Source: Bacillus sp. S3
GTDB taxonomy: Bacteria; Bacillota; Bacilli; Bacillales; Cytobacillaceae
Reading direction: 5' to 3'
NCBI RefSeq assembly: GCF_005154805.1
Contig: NZ_CP039727.1
Location: 803,501-867,500, forward strand
DNA length: 64,000 bases
Below the pieces are notes generated by a model that did no database searches, had not been told where the DNA came from, and saw only the letters and a list, made by a program, of their open reading frames with translations. Every line of letters begins with the position of its first letter. Positions within the stretch are counted from its first letter, which is position 1. Below, one piece after another: positions 1 to 8,700 of the stretch. A program made the position numbers and the translations under genes.

Positions 1-533
1 TTCGGACCCTTAATCCAAAAAGCAAATGTTTCGGAAAATTCATTTCGATGCGGCACATCAACAGGTGTAACCGTGACAAGGGGAGAAACCTGAATGTCCT
101 GCCCGTCCTGGATTTCTTGAACGGTGATATTCCCCAGCTTGGTTAATTGGCTCCATGGAGCTTGTTCTTCTAATAAATGTTTCATTTTTGTGCCCGCCAG
201 CACCGGTATTCCGCTAGCACCGATGGCTTCCCGGCCTAAAAATAGTAAGCCGGGGTAATGACCCAAATGGGCATGTGTTAAAAAGATGCCATCCATTAGC
301 TTCCCTTGCAGGTTGTACTTCATTTGCAGCCTAGCCAATTGTTCTTTCAAATCAGGTGTTGCATCAATCAAATGCCACTTCTCTGCGTCTGGCTCGATAA
401 TTGCCAATGACGCGGCGAGGCGCCTAAACTGCGGATTGCTAATGGCCTGTGTACAATTTTTACAAAAACAATTTGGGTGGGGCAGGCCGGCATCTTGAGC
501 CGTTCCTAATACACTTAAAATGACCTCACTCAT
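1..533 (-). CDS. PqqB-like MBL-fold metallohydrolase (partial, C-terminus beyond window)
   Basis: The first 177 residues of a metallo-beta-lactamase-fold protein are visible; the gene runs off the left edge. The N-terminus (MSEVILSVLGTAQDAGLP) is followed by a cysteine cluster, NCFCKNC, which resembles the CxCxxC cluster of PqqB. A metal-binding-type LTHAHLGHYPGL follows. PqqB is known as the MBL-fold protein that hydroxylates a tyrosine in PQQ synthesis; here only family resemblance can be claimed. The ATG (531-533) overlaps the TGA of the upstream NhaC transporter, so the two are probably translationally coupled and share the tyrosine-type T-box leader. It could instead be another small-molecule MBL hydrolase. 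Confidence 0.75.
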   Translation of the reverse strand, partial: MSEVILSVLGTAQDAGLPHPNCFCKNCTQAISNPQFRRLAASLAIIEPDAEKWHLIDATPDLKEQLARLQMKYNLQGKLMDGIFLTHAHLGHYPGLLFLGREAIGASGIPVLAGTKMKHLLEEQAPWSQLTKLGNITVQEIQDGQDIQVSPLVTVTPVDVPHRNEFSETFAFWIKGP

Positions 534-1951
534 ATTGCAACACTTCCTTTGTCATCCTTATTATTGGTTTCATGACTATAGTTCTTTTTTGTAATCGTCC
601 AGCCGGTAAAACCGAATAATATATTCATGAGCGGGACAAGGAAGGCAAAGAAAGCAAATGGAATAAATTCACCAGGGCTGACACCGAGGATTCCTGCAGC
701 AAATACGGCAGGTACGCCCCACGGGACGAGGTTAATTCCAACGGTACCAGCTGCTTCCACACATCGAGAAAGGTTTTTCGTATCAATACCCATCTCCTTA
801 TAGTTTTTCACAAACGTTCTTGCAGGTAAAATTATCGCTAAAAATTGCGCCCCGCTGGCAAATGCTACAACAAAGGTAGAAAGGATAGTGGAGCTGATTA
901 AGGTTCCAGCCGAATGAACTTTGGACATCATCTTTTTCGTTAACACTTCGAAGGAGCCAGTCTCCTCTAGAATGCCCCCAAGAGCAGTTGCAAGGATTAA
1001 CAATCCAATCGTCCCGAGCATGGACATAAGTCCGCCGCGATTTAACAGGGAATCTAACGCTTTAACGCCAGACTCTACGTGGAATCCGTTTGTCATGACT
1101 TGAATAATGGAAGTTACGGCTGCTCCCTGGACAAAAATGGCTAGTAAGCCGCCTAAAATACTGACTCCCATTAAGGCAGGGATGGCCGGTGTGCGTTTAA
1201 TCATTAAAATAATCGTTAATACAGGCATCAATAATAATAACGGATGGATGACGAAAACATCGTCTAAACCTGTTTTCATCGTATCGATCACATTCGTATC
1301 GGCGCCGCCATTCGTTGCAGTGGTCTGGCTGACGAACCAATATAAAATAATTGAAATAACAAATGCCGGGATCGTATCCCAAAGCATGTGCTTCACATGG
1401 CTGAATAAATCGGTTTCGGCCATCGCTGGTGCAATGTTGGTAGTGTCAGATAGTGGTGACAATTTATCCCCAAAATAGGCTCCAGAAATCACCGCTCCTG
1501 CAACAAGCCCCGGAGAAAAGCCAAGTCCTTCACCGATCGCCATAAAAGCAAGTCCAATGGTCGCAATCGAAGTAAACGAGCTTCCTAATGTGATAGAGAT
1601 AATGCCGGTTACGAGTGCCGCAATCGGCACAAACAGGGATGGTTCAATAATAGAAAGTCCATAGTAAATCATGGTCGGGATCACCCCGCTCGCAATCCAT
1701 GTTCCGACAATGATTCCGATAATCAGTAAGATAAAAACGGCGGGTAAGGCACGCGCCACGCCCTTCACCATCATCTCTTGGACTTCAACCCAGCTCCAGC
1801 CGGCAGCAATGGAAACAACTGCGGCGGCAATAACACCGATCATTAACGGAATATGCATTCCCGCTTTCCAAATAAAAATCGATAAGGCAGCAGCGCCAAT
1901 CAATGCAATGATAGGGATAAGCGACATCCCAATTGAAAGTTCCTTTTTCAT
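530..1951 (-). CDS. NhaC-family transporter (YheL-like, T-box controlled)
   Basis: A polytopic membrane protein of 473 residues with about 11-12 hydrophobic segments and the NhaC-family signature around GAYFGDKLSPLSDTTNIAP, annotated generically as a Na+/H+ antiporter. The ATG is preceded by AAGGAGAAGG at a good distance. Upstream lies a T-box leader whose specifier reads UAC, a tyrosine codon. NhaC-family members under tyrosine T-boxes (YheL) have been proposed in comparative work to move tyrosine, so a Na+-coupled tyrosine or related amino-acid carrier is more likely than a housekeeping antiporter. The 3' end overlaps the PqqB-like gene by four bases (ATGA). Confidence 0.85.
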   Translation of the reverse strand: MKKELSIGMSLIPIIALIGAAALSIFIWKAGMHIPLMIGVIAAAVVSIAAGWSWVEVQEMMVKGVARALPAVFILLIIGIIVGTWIASGVIPTMIYYGLSIIEPSLFVPIAALVTGIISITLGSSFTSIATIGLAFMAIGEGLGFSPGLVAGAVISGAYFGDKLSPLSDTTNIAPAMAETDLFSHVKHMLWDTIPAFVISIILYWFVSQTTATNGGADTNVIDTMKTGLDDVFVIHPLLLLMPVLTIILMIKRTPAIPALMGVSILGGLLAIFVQGAAVTSIIQVMTNGFHVESGVKALDSLLNRGGLMSMLGTIGLLILATALGGILEETGSFEVLTKKMMSKVHSAGTLISSTILSTFVVAFASGAQFLAIILPARTFVKNYKEMGIDTKNLSRCVEAAGTVGINLVPWGVPAVFAAGILGVSPGEFIPFAFFAFLVPLMNILFGFTGWTITKKNYSHETNNKDDKGSVAI

Positions 1952-1983
1952 TTACACCTTCTCCTTTAATTATATTTTTGAAA

Positions 1984-2222
1984 TAAAAAAAGCCCCCATC
2001 CCAAAAAAGGGACGGAGACTCTCCGCGGTACCACCCTAGTTAGCAGATTCATATTCTGCTCGCTTGATTAGATAACGGCCGAAACCGGAAATCAGCTCCC
2101 TATCTGTAATTCACCATACCCTTTGCCTGTTTTGCAGCCACCAACAGGTTTCTGATTTCAAAATGGTATCAGCTACTTTAATAGTTCAACGCTTTTATGC
2201 TTTTATGCAGTTAAGTGATTAT
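1984..2222 (-). promoter_or_regulatory. T-box riboswitch leader, tyrosine specifier
   Basis: Read on the minus strand, the leader contains the conserved T-box AGGGTGGTACCGCGG (2023-2037). Next comes an intrinsic terminator with stem CCGTCCC/GGGATGG and a T-run (about 1984-2016). Upstream, Stem I has an AGTA loop-E element opposite GAA, and the sequence GAATTACAG places UAC at the specifier position (GAA, one base, triplet, A), as in the glyQS leader. The apical region contains TTGGTGGCTGCAA. Uncharged tRNA-Tyr is predicted to stabilise the antiterminator and switch on the nhaC/PqqB-like operon. Confidence 0.9.
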
Positions 2223-2228
2223 AGGAAT

Positions 2229-2258
2229 ATATTATTCGAAACGGGGATTATAAGTCAA
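2229..2258 (-). promoter_or_regulatory. SigA-type promoter of the T-box operon
   Basis: On the minus strand TTGACT (2253-2258) and TAATAT (2229-2234) are separated by 18 bases. The predicted start near 2222 is where the T-box Stem I begins. Confidence 0.65.
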
Positions 2259-2315
2259 TCTATTTTTATTAGAGGTTCGTTATAACAACTATTCTAAATA
2301 TTTCACAAACAAACC

Positions 2316-2344
2316 TTGACATTGGCAAATTATAGCTGTAGAGT
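2316..2344 (+). promoter_or_regulatory. SigA-type promoter of the SAM-riboswitch operon
   Basis: TTGACA (2316-2321), a 17-base spacer and TAGAGT (2339-2344). The -10 is imperfect, but the position just upstream of the riboswitch is as expected. Confidence 0.6.
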
Positions 2345-2373
2345 AAGAATAGTTTTTAAACTTAATAGTTAAT

Positions 2374-2471
2374 TTCTTATCCAGAGAGGTGGAGGGACTG
2401 GCCCTTTGATACCTCAGCAGCAGACATTTGTACTGTGCTAATTCCAGAAGCGTACGGCTTGAAGATAAGAA
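2374..2471 (+). promoter_or_regulatory. SAM-I (S-box) riboswitch aptamer
   Basis: The P1 arms TTCTTATC (2374-2381) and GATAAGAA (2464-2471) are perfectly complementary. Between them are the S-box core AGAGAGGTGGAGGGACTGGC, a CCTCAGCAGCAG segment and a P4 stem. SAM-I riboswitches repress methionine and sulfur genes when SAM is abundant. Here the switch precedes an SDR, an NhaC-family transporter and luxS. Confidence 0.95.
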
Positions 2472-2493
2472 GAGCAATTAGCCCTGTGATGCC

Positions 2494-2526
2494 AAAACCT
2501 CTTCTTATTAGTAGAAGAGGTTTTTT
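2494..2526 (+). terminator. Expression-platform terminator of the SAM riboswitch
   Basis: Hairpin AACCTCTTCT/AGAAGAGGTT with a seven-base loop, followed by a T-run, 23 bases after the aptamer. This is the standard SAM-I OFF-state terminator. Confidence 0.9.
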
Positions 2527-2632
2527 ATCGTTGATCATTAAGCGGCAATTAGGATCAGTTGTATTTTTTACTGCAACAATTAATCCAACTAAGTTTATGA
2601 GATTACTAAATGATTAAGGAGGAGTTACAACG

Positions 2633-3397
2633 ATGTATTGTATGGATTTATCAGGAAAAGTAGCCATTGTAACCGGAGGGGCGCAGGGAATTGGCAAAGC
2701 GATTGTGGAGGGACTTTTAGAATGCGAGGCGAAAGTAGCTGTCATTGACAGGGAAGTTAGTTCTGAACACTCGAATGATCGGATATTGTATCTTCAGACA
2801 GATGTTTCAAAAAGCGAACAAGTCGATGAAATGGTTCTTAAGGTGATTGAGTACTTTGGCCGATTAGATATTTTGGTTAACAATGCCGGCATTTCCTCAA
2901 TGGATTACGCCGTTGACATTAAAGAAACTGATTGGGATCGCGTAATGGACGTGAATGCCAAAGGGGTCTACCTATGCAGTCAAGCAGTGGCACGTTTTTT
3001 AAAAAAACAAGGACAAGGCGGGAAAATCATTAATATTTCTTCTCAAGCAGGGAAAAATGGCTATCGCCTGATGGGAAGTTATGTTGCCTCCAAACATGCT
3101 GTTCTAGGGTTTACTAAAGTAATGGCAATCGAATTAGCGAAAGATCAAATCAATGTCAATGCTGTTTGTCCCGGGATTGTTGAGACGGATATGAAAAGAA
3201 ATGAAAGAGTCATTGGCGGTGAATTAAGAGGAGTAGATGCAGATGCCATTAAAGAGGAGGATTTTTCCCAGGTTCCACTGGGCAGAACCGCAACCCCGCA
3301 AGATATTGCCAATGTGGTCGTCTTTTTAGCATCCAAATACTCAGATTATATGACAGGTCAAGGCATCAACGTAACGGGCGGCATGACGATGAGCTGA
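2633..3397 (+). CDS. SDR-family NAD(P)-dependent oxidoreductase
   Basis: A classical short-chain dehydrogenase of 254 residues. It has the nucleotide-binding TGGAQGIG (14-21), NNAG (83-86), catalytic Ser137 and the Tyr150-x-x-x-Lys154 pair in YVASK, plus a C-terminal TGGMTMS typical of the FabG/acetoin-reductase branch. The substrate cannot be deduced. The ATG is preceded by AAGGAGGAG. It is the first gene after the SAM-I riboswitch and so probably belongs to a methionine- or SAM-responsive unit, which is unusual for an SDR; the link to methionine metabolism is inference from position only. Confidence 0.85.
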   Translation: MYCMDLSGKVAIVTGGAQGIGKAIVEGLLECEAKVAVIDREVSSEHSNDRILYLQTDVSKSEQVDEMVLKVIEYFGRLDILVNNAGISSMDYAVDIKETDWDRVMDVNAKGVYLCSQAVARFLKKQGQGGKIINISSQAGKNGYRLMGSYVASKHAVLGFTKVMAIELAKDQINVNAVCPGIVETDMKRNERVIGGELRGVDADAIKEEDFSQVPLGRTATPQDIANVVVFLASKYSDYMTGQGINVTGGMTMS

Positions 3398-3424
3398 TAC
3401 ATATTTTTAAGCGAGTGCAGCGAT

Positions 3425-3505
3425 TATCGATTCGCTGATAAAACGTCTAAATTCGCCGATAAAATTAAATATTCGCCGATAAATCACATAAATTCGCTGA
3501 TATAA
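3425..3505 (+). repeat. Intergenic tandem array, 21-bp period (four units)
   Basis: Four copies of ATTCGC(C/T)GATAAA begin at 3430, 3451, 3471 and 3492, a spacing of 20-21 bp, with AT-rich filler between them. The array fills the gap between the SDR and the NhaC-family gene. A related array in the opposite orientation lies at 40342-40439. Confidence 0.85.
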
Positions 3506-3529
3506 CTACTAAAAGGGGTGGAGGAATAC

Positions 3530-4879
3530 ATGTCTACTAAAAAAGAGAAGCAAGGAAGTCTCCTTGCCCTATTACCATTGTTGATTTTTGTACTGCTTTT
3601 TATTGGCACAGGAATCATCACAAAGGATTTTTCCAAAATGCCATTGAGTGTGGCGATTATTATTGCGGGAGCCATCGCTCTAATGATGAACAGAAAGGAA
3701 AGTCTGACTAAAAAGATTGATATTTTTTGTAAAGGTGCCGGGCACCCCAATATTATACTAATGTGTATCATCTTTATTTTAGCAGGTGCATTCGCTGGAG
3801 TGGCAAAAGGAATGGGAGCAGTTGAATCCACGGTTAATCTTGGATTGTCACTATTACCAGAGAATTTGCTAATGGTCGGGCTTTTCATTATTGGCTGTTT
3901 CATTTCAACCTCCATGGGAACATCAATGGGAACCGTTGTTGCATTGGCGCCCATTGGGATTGGGATTGCTGAACAAACGGGCATTCCGATGGCATTAGCC
4001 ATGGCGACTGTGATTGGCGGTGCGATGTTTGGCGATAACCTCTCGATGATTTCGGATACGACCATCGCAGCTGTGAGAACGCAGAATACGAATATGAAAG
4101 ATAAATTTAAAACTAACTTTTTCATTGTGTTGCCAGGGGCGATTCTAACCGCAATTATTCTTGGCGTCATCACTGCAGGCAATCAGGCAAGCGTTGGCGG
4201 CGAACACCCATATGAAATGATTAAAGTTCTTCCATATCTCGCTGTTTTAGTGACAGCACTATTGGGAGTAAATGTTTTAATCGTGTTAATAGGTGGAACG
4301 ATATTTGCCGGAATTATTGGAATCGCATACGGGTCATACAGCTTTACTGAATTTTTACAGGCCGTGGCACAAGGTGTGATTAGTATGGAAGACTTAGCGA
4401 TCGTTGCTTTAATGATCGGCGGGGTTGTTGAAATTATCAAACACAATGGGGGAATTGAGTACCTCCTGCATTTTATTTCTAGCAGAATTAAATCGAAAAA
4501 AGGAGCCGAGTTTGGCATTGCAGGATTGGTAAGTGCAGCCGACATTGCAACTGCGAATAATACGATTTCCATTGTCATGGCAGGACCGTTAGCGAAAGAA
4601 ATTGCAGATGAATATGAGATTGATCCGCGAAAATCGGCAAGTTTGCTCGATATTTTTTCTAGCTGCTGGCAAGGGATTGTTCCTTATGGCGGTCAATTCC
4701 TTGTTGCTGCGGGATTAGCTTCGATTTCACCTGTCAGCATTATGCCTTATTCCTTTTATCCAGTCTTGCTAGGGATTTGCGGTGTGATTGCCATCCTTAT
4801 CGGTTATCCAAAATATCGCAAGCCAATGAATGCAGCTGAGCCAAATAACGTGTCTTCCTTAGAAAAAAAGACTTCTTGA
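3530..4879 (+). CDS. NhaC-family transporter in a SAM-riboswitch operon (MetT-like candidate)
   Basis: A 449-residue polytopic membrane protein of the NhaC superfamily with about 11 hydrophobic segments and the conserved GGAMFGDNLSMISDTT region. ATG 3530 is chosen over the in-frame GTG at 3518 because GGGGTGGAGG lies five bases upstream of it. NhaC-type proteins under S-box control have been proposed as methionine transporters (MetT). The SAM-I riboswitch upstream and luxS downstream fit that role better than Na+/H+ exchange. It shares the family with the T-box-controlled paralogue at 530-1951, so the window holds two amino-acid-riboswitch-controlled NhaC proteins back to back. Confidence 0.8.
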   Translation: MSTKKEKQGSLLALLPLLIFVLLFIGTGIITKDFSKMPLSVAIIIAGAIALMMNRKESLTKKIDIFCKGAGHPNIILMCIIFILAGAFAGVAKGMGAVESTVNLGLSLLPENLLMVGLFIIGCFISTSMGTSMGTVVALAPIGIGIAEQTGIPMALAMATVIGGAMFGDNLSMISDTTIAAVRTQNTNMKDKFKTNFFIVLPGAILTAIILGVITAGNQASVGGEHPYEMIKVLPYLAVLVTALLGVNVLIVLIGGTIFAGIIGIAYGSYSFTEFLQAVAQGVISMEDLAIVALMIGGVVEIIKHNGGIEYLLHFISSRIKSKKGAEFGIAGLVSAADIATANNTISIVMAGPLAKEIADEYEIDPRKSASLLDIFSSCWQGIVPYGGQFLVAAGLASISPVSIMPYSFYPVLLGICGVIAILIGYPKYRKPMNAAEPNNVSSLEKKTS

Positions 4880-4943
4880 GTATATTTTTCAAGATGGGGT
4901 TGAAACCAAATTTAATAATGTAAAAGTATAGGAGTGTTATCAT

Positions 4944-5414
4944 ATGGTAAAGCAATTGAACGTGGAAAGTTTTAATTTAGATCATACAAAAGTAAAAGCA
5001 CCGTTTGTACGCTTAGCAGGGGTTAAAAATGGACAAAACGGGGATGTCATTCACAAATATGACCTTCGTTTTAAGCAGCCAAACAAAGAGCATATGGAAA
5101 TGCCGGCAGTTCATTCGCTTGAACACTTAATGGCTGAAAATATTCGTAATTATTCTGCTCATGTGGTAGATGTAAGTCCAATGGGCTGCCAAACAGGTTT
5201 TTACTTAACGGTCATTAATCATGATAACTATGATGAAATTTTGGATGTGCTAGAAAAAACATTAAATGATGTACTGGCAGCTGAAGAAGTTCCTGCTTGC
5301 AATGAAGTGCAATGCGGGTGGGCGGCAAGCCATAGCCTTGAAGGGGCAAAAGAGCTGGCAAGGGAAATGCTTGCGAAGCGGAATGACTGGAACGAGGTTT
5401 TTGGAGAAGAATAA
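4944..5414 (+). CDS. luxS: S-ribosylhomocysteine lyase (AI-2 synthase)
   Basis: LuxS, 156 residues, cleaves S-ribosylhomocysteine to homocysteine and DPD, the precursor of autoinducer-2, in the activated methyl cycle. The metal site is intact: His57 and His61 in HSLEH and Cys124 in NEVQCG. The catalytic Cys82 lies in [11 protein letters not shown]. Length matches the family (about 157). It follows the NhaC-family gene by 64 bases with no terminator between, so it probably shares the SAM-I-controlled transcript, coupling homocysteine recovery to SAM level. A strong terminator follows. Confidence 0.97.
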   Translation: MVKQLNVESFNLDHTKVKAPFVRLAGVKNGQNGDVIHKYDLRFKQPNKEHMEMPAVHSLEHLMAENIRNYSAHVVDVSPMGCQTGFYLTVINHDNYDEILDVLEKTLNDVLAAEEVPACNEVQCGWAASHSLEGAKELAREMLAKRNDWNEVFGEE

Positions 5415-5423
5415 AGGAAAGGA

Positions 5424-5453
5424 AAATAGAAGGCGTCAAGCCTTCTATTTTTT
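5424..5453 (+). terminator. Intrinsic terminator after luxS
   Basis: Stem AATAGAAGGC/GCCTTCTATT with a short loop, followed by a T-run. Confidence 0.9.
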
Positions 5454-5521
5454 CTAGGCGCAACACCTATTGTATTCAGGATTTATATGTCCTTTAAAAA
5501 ACTGAAAAATGTGAAAGTTAA

Positions 5522-5550
5522 TTGACTTACTATTGTAAACGTTTTATAAT
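5522..5550 (+). promoter_or_regulatory. SigA promoter overlapped by a cre-like site
   Basis: TTGACT (5522-5527), a 17-base spacer and a perfect TATAAT (5545-5550). The spacer and -10 contain TTGTAAACGTTTTAT (5533-5547), which fits the CcpA cre consensus with one mismatch. CcpA binding here would block RNA polymerase, so the GH84 gene is predicted to be under carbon catabolite repression. Confidence 0.75.
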
Positions 5551-5566
5551 CTGGTTATATATTGGG

Positions 5567-5658
5567 TTTCATGCGACTGGTTCATACTGGGCATGGAAAG
5601 CAAAGCTTAGGAATTCTCGGAGAATTTCTTGGTTTTGTTTTCCGTGCCCTTTTGCTTT
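5567..5658 (+). promoter_or_regulatory. Antitermination-type leader (RAT-like hairpin overlapping a terminator)
   Basis: Two mutually exclusive hairpins are visible. The first pairs TTTCATGC (5567-5574) with GCATGGAAA (5591-5599) around ACTGGTTCATACTGGGC, reminiscent of the ribonucleic antiterminators bound by LicT/SacT/BglG proteins. The second is a terminator pairing GGGCATGGAAA (5589-5599) with TTTCCGTGCCC (5639-5649), followed by TTTTGCTTTT. The same nine bases serve both. Whether a BglG-family protein or something else binds is unknown; no such regulator gene is in this window. Confidence 0.6.
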
Positions 5659-5789
5659 TCATAAAGCTTCTAATCCTTAAAAAAATAAACTTCTCATTTT
5701 TAGGGGGTGATAAAACTTCATATTGCACAGGTTTTAGGTTGGTATTAGTGGTCAAGAACTATATTCATTAAAGAAAGTAGGGGGAGTTT

Positions 5790-8700
5790 TTGAAAAAAGG
5801 TTTTTTGTTAAATCTAACTATCATTTTTGCTGTATTATTTAGTGGCATAAGTGGATTTATAGCACCAGTTCAAGCTGCTTCAGAAACAGTGAAATATCAA
5901 ATTTATCCCAATCCTCACGAAATTCACTATCAAGGTGGACAATTTGATATAAGTAATACGATTAATATTGTATTTGAATCAAATATTGATTCTTATACTA
6001 AAAAAAGAGTAGAAGAAATAGTTGCGAGTAAAAATATAAAATTTACAGTATCGAATGAAATCGTTGCAGATAAAACGAATTTTTTAGTTGGTGTCTATCA
6101 GTCAAAAGAATATGTAGATCAGTATTTCGAAACACACCAATTAAATGATGCAGCAATTTTTGAAAAGCTAGATGCGAATATTGTTTCTGTCGATAATAAT
6201 GTTATTGCTGTACTGGGAAAAGATGTCGATTCTGCTTTTTATGGTGTAACAACTGTAAAACATATTTTCAAACAGATGAAAGATCGTACCATTCAAGCAT
6301 TAACCATTAAAGATTATGCGGATGTTAAAGGCAGAGGGTTCATTGAAGGGTATTATGGAGAACCATGGTCAAATGAAGATCGCGCCGAATTAATGACCTT
6401 TGGCGGAGAATTCAAAATGAATTCTTATATCTATGCTCCTAAAGATGATCCAAAACATAATGGCAAATGGAGAGAATTATATACAACAGAAGAACTTGAG
6501 AAAATTAGCAAACTGGCTGAAGCGGGTAATGCTAGTAAAACTAGATTCGTATATACACTTCATCCATTTATGAATAATGCTATTCGTTTTAATACCGAAG
6601 AAAATTATCAAGCAGACTTAAATGTGATTAAAGCGAAGTTTACCCAATTACTTGATGCAGGAGTTCGGAAATTTGGTATTCTGGCTGATGATGCAGGAGT
6701 TCCTCCACAAGGGGCACAAACCTATGTGAGATTGATGAACGACTTGACCAATTGGTTAGTTGAGCAACAAACAAAGTATCCTGGTTTGGTAACAGATATG
6801 ATTTTCTGTCCAAATGATTATATGGGAAATGGCAGTAGTGCACAAATCCAATCGTTAAAACAATTACCGAAGTCTGTTAGTATTATTCAAACAGGTGGTA
6901 AGGTTTGGGGAGAGGTTTCAAATAACTTTACTCAGACATTTACGAATAATGCTGGAAGAGGACCATACTTATGGATCAACTGGCCTTGTACGGATAACTC
7001 TAAAAAACACTTAATCATGGGTGGAAATGAAACATTCCTACAGCCTAATGTTAATCCTGCAAATATAGAAGGTATTGTGTTAAATCCAATGCAACAATCA
7101 GAAGCAAGTAAATCAGCTATTTTTGCTAATGCCGATTATGCTTGGAATATTTGGGATAATGTTGATCAAGCAAAGAAAAACTGGAATGACTCATTTGCTT
7201 ACATGGATCACCTAAACATTAATGAAACTCCTGCTTCCAATGCTCTAAGAGAGTTGTCCAAGCATATGATCAATCAAAATATGGATACCCGTGTAGCTAA
7301 ATTAGAAGAATCAGTGGAATTGGCTCCAAAGTTAAATGAGTTTAAAGCCGCCTTAGGTAAAGGAAAAATTACGGATAAAGCACAAGCGTTAATTGCAGAA
7401 TTCGAAGTTATTCGTGAAGCTGCGGAAACTTATAAAGCTAACCCTGGTAATGAAAGAACAAGAGATCAGATTATTTATTGGTTAGATAGTGCTGTGGATA
7501 CGGCGAATGCAGCAATTTTCTTGTTAAATGCTGAAATTGCTCATGAACAAGGCAATGCGTCTGCTGTATGGGAAAACTACAGTCAAGGTCAAGCTTCTTT
7601 CGATGCTTCAAAGAATCATCCTTTCCGATATATTGACCATTATGAATATGCTGAAGTAGGCGTACAGCATATCGTTCCATTTATCAAAACAATACTAAAT
7701 GATGTATCGATTAAGGTTCAATCGATTGTAAATCCTGATAGCAATTCAGCTAGAATTATTACTAATCGGACAGATACTCCTACTGGTAGCTTGGAGAATC
7801 TGTTAGATAACAAATTGGGTACCGAAGTGATCTTTAAAAATCCTAACTCCATTTCAATAGGTACGTATATTGGAGTAATTTACGAAAAACCTCTTACTCT
7901 TAATACAGTGCGCTTTGAATTAGGACAAGCTGGCAATGCCAATGATACCTTTACAGAAAGTAAGGCTCAATACACTGTTGATGGAGAAAATTGGATTGAT
8001 ATCGAAGATGCTCTATATGGTCATGTCAGTAAAGTAGTGTTAGAGAATTTAAATCTAAAAGCAAGAGGTATTCGTTTAATCGCAACGAAGGATCGTGCAA
8101 ATACATGGTTGGGTATTAAAGATATCGTTGTTAACGAGACCGCAGTAGAAAATGAAACACCACAATATCAGTTGATGGTTCCTGCACACTTTAAAGTGTA
8201 TCAAGGAAGCGCAGAAAATTTATTTGATGGGAATGACAATACTCATATCTGGTATAACCCTTCAGGAACGATTAAAGATACGTCTGTTGCTGGAGATTAT
8301 ATTGGGGTAGATTTACAAAAGGTCACTGATATAGGTAGGGTTTACTTTGCTGTAGGTAGGGATACTGGTGACAAGTGGACAGAGTATCAGTTAGAATATT
8401 CAAATGATAATGTGAATTATACATTAGTCAAGAAATATACAGGTAAGGCTTCAGGCATGGATAAGGTTGAGGAAGACTTAACAGGTATTAAAGCAAGATA
8501 TGTCCGTCTGAAAAACCTTAAAAATGTCAACGTTTGGATCAAGTTTAGTGAAATTCGTGTTGATGTAGCAAAAACGTCTACCGAATATACGTATACAAAT
8601 AACGACAATTATAAAAATATTGCAGCCCAGCATACATTAGAAAATACAAGTTTAGCTGAGACGACAAATATTACACTGAAACCAAAAGAATACGTGGGTG

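Noticed and set aside
3518..3529. GTG 3518 as start of the second NhaC-family gene
   Set aside because: The GTG lies inside the GGGGTGGAGG ribosome binding site that serves ATG 3530.
3739..3756. GGTGCCGGGCACC palindrome resembling the dispersed elements
   Set aside because: It lies within the coding sequence of the NhaC-family gene, lacks the CCTG/CAGG ends and encodes conserved-looking residues; chance similarity.
5562..5771. A 69-codon frame in the GH84 leader
   Set aside because: It spans the antiterminator and terminator hairpins and has no ribosome binding site; explained better as regulatory RNA.
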